Shown one piece after another: positions 32,074-40,427 of a stretch of DNA of 64,000 nucleotides (the stretch's first letter is position 1; the number at the start of each line of letters is the position of its first letter). The stretch comes from Pelomonas paludis (GTDB lineage Bacteria; Pseudomonadota; Gammaproteobacteria; Burkholderiales; Burkholderiaceae_C). A program made the position numbers and the translations under genes. Where the stretch lies: contig NZ_JBDPZD010000006.1 of NCBI RefSeq assembly GCF_039872745.1, positions 124,001 to 188,000 of the forward strand, written 5' to 3'. The notes beneath the pieces were generated by a model, which saw nothing but the letters and a program-made list of their open reading frames with translations, did not search any database and was not told where the DNA came from.

Positions 32074-34165
32074 AATCAAGATGAAGCATCGGCAACGCCC
32101 GTCAGCCCCGCTGGCACTGAGCATGGTCATGGCGCTTCTGGCGGGTTGTGCGCCGTTGGCGCCGACCATCCCGGCACCGTTGATGAAGTCGAACAGCGCT
32201 TCAGAGTCGTCGCGCGCCACCGACGGTGTCGCGCGTGGCGAGACGCGAATCGTGGCCGGTCCCGTCACGCCTGAGACCAAGGTGCAGAAGCTTGAGGCCG
32301 TGGCTCCCAGCCCAGCGCCCACGGACGACACCGTGGCGGCTGTCAACCTGCAGCAGGTTGCGCTGCCGACCTTTATCCAGGTCGTGTATGCCGATGTGCT
32401 CAAGAAGAACGTCAGTGTCGACCCCGCCGTCAATGCACGCACCGATCTCGTCACCTTCAAGGCTGGCCAAGGGCAGACCGCATCGCAGGTTGAGTCGGCG
32501 ATGCGGCTCTTGCTCAAGAGCTACGGCCTGTCGGTCGTTGAGGTCGGAGGGCTCGTGCGCGTGGTGCCTGACAACGCCAGCCAGGGGGACCTTCCAGGCA
32601 TTCGCTATGGAGCCGCCCTGCCCGAAGTTCCGGTGTCCTTGCGTCCAATCTTTCAGTTGATTCCGCTGCAGTCCGTCCGCCAGACGGACGTGGTCAATTG
32701 GCTCAGGACCTTGTTCGGCGAGCGGGTCAAGGTTCAGGAGGACTCGTCGCGCAATGCCGTTCTTGTGAGCGGGAATCCAGACAACGTGAAAGCTGCGGTA
32801 GAGGCCCTGGCGGTGCTCGATCAGCCGGCGCTGAAAGGCCGCACGAGCTTGACCCTGACACCTGCCTATGGCTCGGCAGACGAACTCGCGCGGCGCCTCT
32901 CCGAGGTCTTGACGGCAGAAGGCTATGCCGTGCATCCCGTTGGGTCACCCGTGGTGGCTGGTGGCTTGCGCAGCCCAATCATCCTGCTGCCCGTGTCCAG
33001 TCTGAACCAGGTGTTCGTGTTTGCGGTCGGCGAGAAGGTCGCCGACCACATCGCCGAATGGGCCAGGACACTGGATCGGCCGAACGAGCGTGGTGTCGGC
33101 AAAAACCTGTTCACCTACGCCGTGAAGCACAAGGATGCCGAGTTGCTCGCGGTCACGCTGGAGCGCGTGCTCGGGGGCGGGGGCAGCGTCGCCAGCGCCG
33201 CTGCGCCAACCGCCGGTAGCGGCACCCCGACCGCCGCGACAAGTGGCCGAGCCAACGTGGTGGTGGACAAGGCGTCGAACACCTTGATCTTTCAAGTCAA
33301 CCCTGATGAGTTCGGTCAGGTTTCCGCTCTGCTCCAAAGCCTGGACCGCCCCACCAAGTCTGCGCTGATCGAGGTCACCGTCGCTGAGCTCAAACTGGAA
33401 GAGGGCGCCCAACTTGGCGTGCAGTGGCTGTCGGATCACATCTCTGCGCAAAGCGGCTACAAGGTCTCGGCCAGCAGTGGCGCTGGAACGACCGGCGGCT
33501 TCAACTTCCAGATCCTGAACGGCGCTGGTGCGGCACGCGTCGCCATCGATGCACTGGCCAGCAACTCGCGGGCCACGATCCTCTCAAGCCCTCGCCTGAT
33601 GGCTCGCAACGGCGAGACGGCGTTGATCCAGGTTGGCGACGAAGTCCCGGTGCTGACCCAGCAACTCGGCTCGACAACAACCGCCGGCGCGACGGCGGGT
33701 CTGTTGCAGACCTATCAGTACCGCTCGACCGGCGTGATCCTGAAGATCAAGCCGGTGATCCACTCCGGCGACCAGATCGACCTTGATCTCTCCCAGGAGG
33801 TCAGCCAGCCTGTCCAGGTGACGACTGGCAACGCGACGGCCCCCACCATCTCCACGCGAAAGGTCGAGACCAAGCTCACCTTGCGAAACGGCTCCACCAT
33901 GCTGTTGGCTGGGCTGATCGATGGATCGTCCTCCGACGGCAATGGGGGTGTGCCCCTGCTCAAGGACATTCCGCTGCTCGGCAGTCTCTTCCGCAACCAG
34001 ACCGTCAAGAAGTCCCGGCGCGAGATGATCATCCTCATCACGCCCTACATCGCCAACGACTCGTCCGAGGCCGAAGCGATCACGGACTCGTTCCGCAAGA
34101 CGCTGGGTGACTGGGCGCGGACGCCGGCGCTGGACACCACCGGCACGCCCATCCCCAAGCCATGA
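32066..34165 (+). CDS. gspD: Type II secretion secretin GspD (predicted lipoprotein)
   Basis: This 699-residue outer-membrane channel protein has a GTG start at 32066; an ATG at 32081 gives a tidier signal peptide ending in the lipobox LLAGC. N0 and repeated N1-N3 domains (ADVLKKNVSVDPAVN, LIPLQSVRQTDVVNWLRTLF, NAVLVSGNPDNVKAAVEAL) precede the secretin core, with VPVLTQQLGS and the diagnostic VPLLKDIPLLGSLF near the end. A lipidated secretin may reach the outer membrane without a separate pilotin; no GspS is seen here. Confidence 0.95.
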   Translation: MNEIKMKHRQRPSAPLALSMVMALLAGCAPLAPTIPAPLMKSNSASESSRATDGVARGETRIVAGPVTPETKVQKLEAVAPSPAPTDDTVAAVNLQQVALPTFIQVVYADVLKKNVSVDPAVNARTDLVTFKAGQGQTASQVESAMRLLLKSYGLSVVEVGGLVRVVPDNASQGDLPGIRYGAALPEVPVSLRPIFQLIPLQSVRQTDVVNWLRTLFGERVKVQEDSSRNAVLVSGNPDNVKAAVEALAVLDQPALKGRTSLTLTPAYGSADELARRLSEVLTAEGYAVHPVGSPVVAGGLRSPIILLPVSSLNQVFVFAVGEKVADHIAEWARTLDRPNERGVGKNLFTYAVKHKDAELLAVTLERVLGGGGSVASAAAPTAGSGTPTAATSGRANVVVDKASNTLIFQVNPDEFGQVSALLQSLDRPTKSALIEVTVAELKLEEGAQLGVQWLSDHISAQSGYKVSASSGAGTTGGFNFQILNGAGAARVAIDALASNSRATILSSPRLMARNGETALIQVGDEVPVLTQQLGSTTTAGATAGLLQTYQYRSTGVILKIKPVIHSGDQIDLDLSQEVSQPVQVTTGNATAPTISTRKVETKLTLRNGSTMLLAGLIDGSSSDGNGGVPLLKDIPLLGSLFRNQTVKKSRREMIILITPYIANDSSEAEAITDSFRKTLGDWARTPALDTTGTPIPKP

Positions 34166-35862
34166 ATACGTCGGCGCCCGCCGCAGTCGCCCCCTTGATC
34201 GGCGCGCTGCTCCTGCAGCGCGAGCAGATCCGTGCGGAGGACCTGAACAGCGCGCTGCGCTTCCAGGCCGAGCAAGGGGGGCGCATCGGCGCCGTACTGC
34301 TGCGCATGGGCGCGGTGACGGCTGAGCGCCTGTTCGCCGCCCTGTCCGAGCAACTAGGCCTAGGCTGGGCCCGCTTCGAGGCACTGGATGAAGGTGCCCT
34401 GCGTGAGGCTGCCGTGCGCCTCGGGGCTGCCAGCGACACCTTGCGTCGCCTCCAGGCCTTGGCTTGGCATGACGGCAACTGCTGGCAGGTGGCGAGCGTT
34501 GATCCGCTGGACTCTGAGGTGCGTGAGTGGGCTCAGTCACACCCGGACCTCGTCGATGCCGCCTGGTGGCTGATCGCGCCGGACGACTTCGAGCGCTGGT
34601 GCCAGCGTCTCGAGCAAGGCGTGCTCAGCACGGCAATGGACGAGCGCGCGCTGCGCGAGATGGCCGAAGACGCCCCGGTGATCGCCTGGGTCAACAACCT
34701 CATCGCCCAGGCCGTCGAATCCCGCGCATCAGACATCCATCTGGAGCCGGGTGAGCGCGAGTTCGAAGTCCGGCTGCGAGTGGACGGTCAACTGCACACG
34801 CGCCTGAGCCTGGGCATGGACCGCTACCCGGCCGTCGCCTCGCGTATCAAGCTGGTTGCTGGGCTCGACATCGCCGAGCGTCGGTTGCCGCAAGACGGGC
34901 GCATTTCCACCCGCGCGGCGGGCGCCGAAATGGATGTCCGCGTCTCCACCATTCCGGCGGTGTTCGGCGAGTCCATCGTGATGCGGCTGCTGCCCAAACG
35001 CCGCGCTGATCTCAGCCTGGAGCGACTCGGCTTGCGACCGAGCCAGTTGCAGCAGTTCAAGCATTGGCTGGGCCTGGCCAACGGGCTGGTGCTGGTGACG
35101 GGCCCCACCGGCGCGGGCAAGAGCACGACGCTGTATTCGGCACTGGCGGCGACGAACGACCAGAGCCGAAAAATCCTGACGGTGGAGGATCCGGTTGAGT
35201 TCCGGCTTCCTCACGTCATTCAGGTTCAGGCGCAGCCCGAGATTGGCTACACCTTCGCACGCGCGTTGCGAGCCTTTCTGCGGCACGACCCGGACATCAT
35301 CATGGTGGGCGAAATCCGTGACCGCGAGACCGCCGAGATCGCCATCCAGTCGGCCCTGACAGGGCACCTCGTGTTGGCCACATTGCACACCAACGATGCG
35401 CCGTCGGCAGTCACGCGGCTGGTGGACATGGGCGTTGAGCCTTTTCTGGTGGGAGCGGCGTTGCGGGCCGTGATGGCTCAGCGCCTCGTTCGCCGGCTGT
35501 GCGAATCCTGCGCCGCGCCGCGGACGGATGCGCCCGCCGTCAGCGAAGCGGATCTGGCCCTGACGTTGGCAGATGCGACGGCTGAGGATCCATCGCAACC
35601 CTTCCCGAGGTGGCGGCAGGCTGCTGGTTGCCCCGCCTGTGATGGAACCGGCTTCAGGGGGCGCATCGGCATTTACGAAATGCTCGACATCGATGCCGAG
35701 ATGCAGCATGCGCTGGCCCGTGAGGCTGGGCAGACGGCCGTGGTCGAGATGGCTCGCCGCAGGGGCTATCGCACCTTGGCGCAAGAGGGCGTGCTCAAGG
35801 TTGTGCAGGGCGTCACCACGCTCGACGAAGTGCTGCGCGCGACCGGTGGCGCAGGCGACTGA
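34162..35862 (+). CDS. gspE: Type II secretion ATPase GspE
   Basis: This 566-residue hexameric ATPase powers pseudopilus assembly. An N-terminal N1E-like domain is followed by the catalytic domain with Walker A GPTGAGKSTT (from about residue 314), an Asp box, Walker B IIMVGEIRDRETAE and a His box LATLHTNDAPSAVTRLVDMG. The four-cysteine zinc site of GspE is present (Cys447/450 and Cys490/493). The ATG overlaps the gspD stop as ATGA. Confidence 0.96.
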   Translation: MNTSAPAAVAPLIGALLLQREQIRAEDLNSALRFQAEQGGRIGAVLLRMGAVTAERLFAALSEQLGLGWARFEALDEGALREAAVRLGAASDTLRRLQALAWHDGNCWQVASVDPLDSEVREWAQSHPDLVDAAWWLIAPDDFERWCQRLEQGVLSTAMDERALREMAEDAPVIAWVNNLIAQAVESRASDIHLEPGEREFEVRLRVDGQLHTRLSLGMDRYPAVASRIKLVAGLDIAERRLPQDGRISTRAAGAEMDVRVSTIPAVFGESIVMRLLPKRRADLSLERLGLRPSQLQQFKHWLGLANGLVLVTGPTGAGKSTTLYSALAATNDQSRKILTVEDPVEFRLPHVIQVQAQPEIGYTFARALRAFLRHDPDIIMVGEIRDRETAEIAIQSALTGHLVLATLHTNDAPSAVTRLVDMGVEPFLVGAALRAVMAQRLVRRLCESCAAPRTDAPAVSEADLALTLADATAEDPSQPFPRWRQAAGCPACDGTGFRGRIGIYEMLDIDAEMQHALAREAGQTAVVEMARRRGYRTLAQEGVLKVVQGVTTLDEVLRATGGAGD

Positions 35863-37058
35863 TGCGCTTCGAGTACACGGCCCGGGACTTGGCAGGCCGC
35901 CCGCATAGCGGCCAATTGGATGCGGCGGACGCTGCCGACGCCATGGCTCAGGTCTCGGCCCAGGGTCTGACTCCCGTGCAGTTGCGGGCGCTGGTGGAGC
36001 GCCCCGCCGTCTCGCGTGCTGCGGCCGGCCGCGTCAAGCTGGCGGATCAGGTGGTCTTGCTGCGCGAGCTGGCCACGCTGCTGGCTGCCGGCGTCGCGCT
36101 TGGCGAGGCGTTGCCCAGCCTGGTGGAAGCCTATGCGGGTCAGGCCCTAGGGGCCCCGTTGGCGAGCATGGAGATCCAGGTGCGCGGCGGTGGGCGCTTG
36201 TCCGATGCGCTCAAGCTGCCCGACTTGCGCATGCCGGTGTACGTGATCGCCTTGACCCAGGCCGGCGAAGCCAGTGGCGCCCTGGCGCAGGCACTGCAGG
36301 ACGCTGCTGAGCAGATGGAGCTGAGCCGCCGCGCCGTCGAAGACCTGCGCAGCGCCCTCATCTACCCGAGCGTTCTGGTCGGCGCTGGCACGCTGGCGGT
36401 GTTCTTCATCTTCGTGGGGGTGGTGCCTCGGTTTGCCAATCTCATCCGGGGCAGCCGCCAGGTGCCCGAGTTGTCGCGCTGGGTCATCGAGTCCGGCGTT
36501 TTCGTGCGTGCGCATCTGTGGGAGACGCTGGCGCTGCTGGGTGCAGTGATCGGCGCCATCGCCTTCTCGATGACGCGGGCCTCAACGCGTGATGCCCTGC
36601 TGCAGGCGCTGCTCAAGGTCCCCGTGGTGGGGCCGTGGCTGATACAGGCCGAGATCGGGCGCTGGGCAACGGTGCTGGGCGCGTTGCTCACCAACAAGGT
36701 GGCCATCCTCCCGGCCCTGGAGCTCGCACAGGGTGTGCTGCGCTTGCGCCCGCTACGTGCCGGCCTGGAGCGGGCGGCCAAGGGCCTGCAGCAGGGGCAG
36801 AGTTTGAGCGCGGGCCTGGAAACGCAGGCCTGGTTCCCTCGGACACGACTGAATCTGATTCGCGTCGGTGAGCGCTCGGGCGAACTGCCACGCATGCTGC
36901 TGGCGCTGGGCCAGAGTCAGCGCGAGGCGGCGGCGCTGCTTCAAAAGCGCATGCTCGGGCTGATCGAGCCCATCGCCATTCTGCTGATCGGCGCGGTGAT
37001 CGGTTTCGTGATGGTGGCGGTGATGATGGCCATCACCAGCTTCGACACGCTGGTGTAG
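35862..37058 (+). CDS. gspF: Type II secretion inner-membrane platform protein GspF
   Basis: This 398-residue protein has two repeated GspF domains (first LADQVVLLRELATLLAAGVA, second AEIGRWATVLGALLTNKVAI) and three membrane helices (about 165-190, 213-233, 370-392). Motifs NLIRVGERSGELPRML and the ending MVAVMMAITSFDTLV are typical. It shares one base with the gspE stop and ends the T2SS operon, meeting the convergent sulfotransferase gene seven bases later. No gspO prepilin peptidase is in the window. Confidence 0.95.
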   Translation: MRFEYTARDLAGRPHSGQLDAADAADAMAQVSAQGLTPVQLRALVERPAVSRAAAGRVKLADQVVLLRELATLLAAGVALGEALPSLVEAYAGQALGAPLASMEIQVRGGGRLSDALKLPDLRMPVYVIALTQAGEASGALAQALQDAAEQMELSRRAVEDLRSALIYPSVLVGAGTLAVFFIFVGVVPRFANLIRGSRQVPELSRWVIESGVFVRAHLWETLALLGAVIGAIAFSMTRASTRDALLQALLKVPVVGPWLIQAEIGRWATVLGALLTNKVAILPALELAQGVLRLRPLRAGLERAAKGLQQGQSLSAGLETQAWFPRTRLNLIRVGERSGELPRMLLALGQSQREAAALLQKRMLGLIEPIAILLIGAVIGFVMVAVMMAITSFDTLV

Positions 37059-37065
37059 CCAGCCG

Positions 37066-38130
37066 CTATCTGAACGCCTGCTGCGCCGCGTCCAGCGCCT
37101 CGACGCCCTGGGCCGCCGCCGCTGGAATGCCGGCATCGTAGTGATCGATGCGCCCTTGGGCTACGCGGCCCACGGCTGTCTGCAGGGCGTCTGGATGCTC
37201 AACCGACAGCCCGAGCCGATGCAGGACGCGCTCCACAGCCTCGCCCGGCCGCTCGGCGAGGTCTTGCTGCCAGCAGGTCGTCCAGCGTGTGGCCGGCAGC
37301 GATTGCAGTTCAGGGCTGCGCAGCACCTCGGCGCAAGACCGCAGCGCATCGCCCAGGAAGGCGTCGACCCTGTCGGCCGACCAGGGCACCGAGCTGATGT
37401 GGTGTTCCTCGATCATCTGTCGCCACATCTTTCGGTTGGAGTGCAGCACGCTGGGGGCATCGCGCAGCATCCACACCACTTGAGCATTCGGGAAGCGGCG
37501 CAACAACGCGGGCAGCCGGAAGCTGTGGTTCGGTGACTTCAAGAGCAGGCGCTGCCCATGCCGCTGCTCAGTCGCAAGCACGCCCTGCAGGAAGCGCTCA
37601 AACCTGGGCAGCCAGGCGTCAGCCGACGCCAGCCAGTAGCTGGGGTCCAGGGCGCGTGTGAGTTCGCCGCAGCGGTGGGGTTGCAGGAAGGCGCGGTAGG
37701 CCGAGTCCACCCCTAGGCATAGCAGCGCGAACTCGTCCTCCTGGGGCGAGCGTGCGCTGATCTCCAGCCCGTCCATGGGGCGCGCGCGCCTGACGGTGTC
37801 AGGTGGTGCGGGAAGCAGCTGGAACGAGGACGCGTTCATGCATTGCCAGGTCTGCGGCGTGGGCAGGCCGGTTGCCGCTGTGAGCAGCTCGTGCATGACG
37901 GTGGTGCCGCTGCGCCAGGGGCCGACGATGAAGATGGGCGCGGCCAGGGGGGGCGCTTGCGTCAACTGCGCGTCGCTGAGGCGGCGGTTCCAGCTTGCCC
38001 AGAAGCTGCGCCACGCCATGCCGAGGCGCTGGGCTTGCGGCAGCTCGTGCCAGTGGGCGTCCTCACGCAGCCAGCGCAGCAGGTCAGGATGCACGGTGTG
38101 CAGGGGGCTAGTGGCCACGCGGCGTACCAA
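37066..38130 (-). CDS. PAPS-dependent sulfotransferase
   Basis: This protein of about 354 residues has the 5'-phosphosulfate loop PIFIVGPWRSGTTVMHELL and the 3'-phosphate motif RFPNAQVVWMLRDAPSVLHSNRK, characteristic of the Sulfotransfer_3/1 families. It moves sulfate from PAPS to a hydroxyl or amine, probably on a glycan. TTG 38130 and GTG 38118 are both possible starts; both overlap the upstream sulfatase-fold gene. PAPS could come from the APS kinase at 16475. Confidence 0.87.
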   Translation of the reverse strand: MVRRVATSPLHTVHPDLLRWLREDAHWHELPQAQRLGMAWRSFWASWNRRLSDAQLTQAPPLAAPIFIVGPWRSGTTVMHELLTAATGLPTPQTWQCMNASSFQLLPAPPDTVRRARPMDGLEISARSPQEDEFALLCLGVDSAYRAFLQPHRCGELTRALDPSYWLASADAWLPRFERFLQGVLATEQRHGQRLLLKSPNHSFRLPALLRRFPNAQVVWMLRDAPSVLHSNRKMWRQMIEEHHISSVPWSADRVDAFLGDALRSCAEVLRSPELQSLPATRWTTCWQQDLAERPGEAVERVLHRLGLSVEHPDALQTAVGRVAQGRIDHYDAGIPAAAAQGVEALDAAQQAFR

Positions 38131-40078
38131 AGCGCGCGGCGCGCTGTGCTTCTGCGTCGTTCAGCTTCGCGTCTAGCAAGGCACGCAGGCGCTTGGTTGT
38201 GGCGGCATCCTGGGTGCTGAGGTCATGCTGCTCCAAGGGGTCGGCGCGCAGGTCGAACAGCTCCACGCGGCCCGCCGCCAGGTGCAACACCAGCTTGAAG
38301 TGCCCGTCGATCACGGCGTAGTGCCCGTCGTGCAGCGGTTGGAAGCGGCTTTGCCGTTCCATGGCCATGCTGAACACGGGCGCCTCGGCCAGAGCCTCGC
38401 CCCGCAGCGCCGGCGCCAGGCTGCGGCCATCGGCCGTCGCGAGCTGCGGCGCGCCCGCGATGTCGGCCATGGTGGGCGCAAGGTCGGCGAGGCTGACGGG
38501 CTGCTCCACCACCCGACCCACCGTCTGGCCGGGCAGCTTGATGACCAGCGGTACCCGGATCACCGCGTTGTGGATCAGGTCCCCGGCATGGCCGAGGAAG
38601 CCGCGCTCGAAGGACTCGCCATGGTCGGAGCTGATGACGATGAGAGCCTTGTCCAGCTTGCCTCGGCGCGCCAGGGCATCGAGAAACTCGCCCAGCGCCG
38701 TGTCGGCACCCATCATGGCCTCGCGGTAGCGCAGGCGGTGCTTGTCGATCAGGGCCTGCTGCGCAGGCTGGTAGTCGCCCATGCTGCGCATCTGAGCCCA
38801 GCGGTCGAGCTCGCCGCGCGGCAGCAGCTTGTACTTGCTGGAGGCGGGTGGCAGGTACGGGTCATGCGGCGGCAAGGTGTGCACCCACAGGAACTGTGGG
38901 CGCCCGGCGGGCGCAGCGTCCAGGCGCTGCAGTGCGGCGGTGTAGGTCAGCTCCGGCGCAAAGGGGCTGTGCTCGGCGTGCTGGTAGACGTCCAGCGTGT
39001 CCAGGAAGGGGATGAGCGACGACAGCCAGAACGGCAGCGTGGTGTCGGCAAACACCGACAGCGCCCGGCGCGGCACCAGGCCCAGCGATGGAGAGTCGGC
39101 CACTTCCTCGGTCGAGTAGGTGGCGAAGCTGCCGTGGTGACGCGGGCTGGCCATCAAGTTGGCGCTGAGGGCGTGGGCCTCGTAGCCCTGGGCGCGCAGC
39201 AGGGCTGCGAGCGTGGCGGAGCGCGCCGGCTCGGCCATCTTGGCCACGATCTGCACGCCCCAGTGCGTCCAAGGCAGCGCACCGGTCTCCATGGTCGCGG
39301 TACTGGGGGTCGTGAAGTTGGCCGATGCGTAGTGCTGTGAGAAGCAACTGGCCTGGGCCGCAAACGCCTTCAGGCGTGGCATGTGGGTGGGGCCGGCCTC
39401 GCCACAAATGGCTGCATCGGCTGCCGCCATGGTGTCGAGCGTGATGAAGTAGATGTCCGGCGCGGGCTGCGTGGGGGCTGCGGCCAGGGCCGGTGCAGGC
39501 CGCCAAGGCAGCACCCGAGGCGGCAGCGCCAGCAACAGGCCGAGGCCAGCCACCAGCACCAAGGCCGCCAGGGGCCGCAAGGCCAACAAGGCCAGCGCCC
39601 AGCGCTGCGCCAAGCGTGCAATCGCACCTCGATAGACAAGCCACGCCAGCACCGCCAGCACCGCGAGCGCGGCGGCCACCCGCTGCGGGGCGCCAATGGC
39701 CGGCAGCGCGGGCAGGGTCATGCGCAGCCAGGCCCATCCGGCTGAGCCCAATTGCCACACACAGACCCAGCCCACGGGCAGCAGCACAAGGCTCCAGGCC
39801 AGCGCATGGCCCACCCTCGGTGAGGCACCGAGCTTGCGCGCGAAGGCCGACAGTGCACACCCCGTCAAGGCCAGCACCAGGGCCACCAGCGCAAGCAGCC
39901 AGGCGGCCAGCCCCACATCGCGCGCCAGTTCAAGGCCGGTGGCAAAGCCCAGAAAGGCATCGATCTGGCGCAGCAGGGTCACCGGCATCCATAGCACCAC
40001 CAGGCCGGCCAGGCCCGCAGTGGCCAGGCGCCAAACGGATGCTGCCAATGCGTCCGACCCTGCCGGCGCGTCCTTCAT
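38108..40078 (-). CDS. Membrane sulfatase-fold enzyme with Thr at the nucleophile position
   Basis: This 656-residue protein has about five N-terminal membrane helices (residues 15-190) and a C-terminal alkaline-phosphatase/sulfatase-fold domain: IYFITLDTM (metal Asp215), THMPRLKAFA, VHTLPPHDPYLPP and VISSDHGESFE. At the catalytic site, where sulfatases have C/S-x-P-S-R-A, it reads TTPSTA (256-261), so the formylglycine Cys/Ser and the following Arg are missing and Thr is present. Thr nucleophiles occur in LtaS and EptA-type phospho-group transferases of the same fold. A transferase is therefore more likely than a sulfatase. ATG 40078 overlaps the 70-residue upstream gene. Confidence 0.75.
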   Translation of the reverse strand: MKDAPAGSDALAASVWRLATAGLAGLVVLWMPVTLLRQIDAFLGFATGLELARDVGLAAWLLALVALVLALTGCALSAFARKLGASPRVGHALAWSLVLLPVGWVCVWQLGSAGWAWLRMTLPALPAIGAPQRVAAALAVLAVLAWLVYRGAIARLAQRWALALLALRPLAALVLVAGLGLLLALPPRVLPWRPAPALAAAPTQPAPDIYFITLDTMAAADAAICGEAGPTHMPRLKAFAAQASCFSQHYASANFTTPSTATMETGALPWTHWGVQIVAKMAEPARSATLAALLRAQGYEAHALSANLMASPRHHGSFATYSTEEVADSPSLGLVPRRALSVFADTTLPFWLSSLIPFLDTLDVYQHAEHSPFAPELTYTAALQRLDAAPAGRPQFLWVHTLPPHDPYLPPASSKYKLLPRGELDRWAQMRSMGDYQPAQQALIDKHRLRYREAMMGADTALGEFLDALARRGKLDKALIVISSDHGESFERGFLGHAGDLIHNAVIRVPLVIKLPGQTVGRVVEQPVSLADLAPTMADIAGAPQLATADGRSLAPALRGEALAEAPVFSMAMERQSRFQPLHDGHYAVIDGHFKLVLHLAAGRVELFDLRADPLEQHDLSTQDAATTKRLRALLDAKLNDAEAQRAARFGTPRGH

Positions 40079-40287
40079 TGCGTGGACTTGCCGCGCAACC
40101 GTTGCCACAGCCGCCGCAGGGTCTCTGCAATCCAGCGCCGCAGGAACAGCCACGCACCCACGATGGCCGCGAACACCGGCGTCAGGATCTGGAACAGCAG
40201 GCCGCCCGCGTTGGGGTCGATATAGGCCTGGCTGTCGGGCGCATACAGCACCAGCAGCAGGCAAATCACAAAGGTAGGCAGTTTCAT
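40075..40287 (-). CDS. Small membrane protein with YIDP motif
   Basis: This 70-residue protein has a signal-like N-terminus (LPTFVICLLLVLYAPDSQA), then AYIDPNAGGLLFQILTPVFA and a second hydrophobic helix with a basic tail. Short proteins with a YIDPxxGxLLxQ motif recur next to sulfatase-like genes in polysaccharide loci and have no known function. The stop overlaps the ATG of the membrane sulfatase-fold gene, so the two are probably made together. ATG 40287 is preferred over an upstream in-frame start. Confidence 0.7.
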   Translation of the reverse strand: MKLPTFVICLLLVLYAPDSQAYIDPNAGGLLFQILTPVFAAIVGAWLFLRRWIAETLRRLWQRLRGKSTQ

Positions 40288-40354
40288 GCGCGACGAGAGA
40301 AGGCCGTAGAGGGGGCCACGCTGGCCCCGGGGGCGCATGCGGGAGCGAGGCCAA

Positions 40355-40389
40355 AATTCTAGCGACAGGCTCCTAGAATTCCGCGCCCC
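40355..40389. promoter_or_regulatory. Back-to-back -10 boxes in an 8-bp inverted repeat
   Basis: AATTCTAG (40355-40362) and CTAGAATT (40373-40380) form a perfect inverted repeat with a ten-base spacer. Each arm contains TAGAAT pointing outward: minus strand for the YIDP operon, plus strand (40374-40379, followed by TCCGCGCCCC) for the flippase. This looks like a compact divergent promoter, and the dyad could also bind a regulator. Confidence 0.55.
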
Positions 40390-40427
40390 TCACCCTTTCG
40401 TCACCGGCGCTCGCCCGTGCCCCGCCA

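Noticed and set aside
38108..40078. Functional aryl-sulfatase acting with the sulfotransferase
   Set aside because: The Cys/Ser nucleophile and following Arg of the sulfatase signature are replaced by Thr residues.
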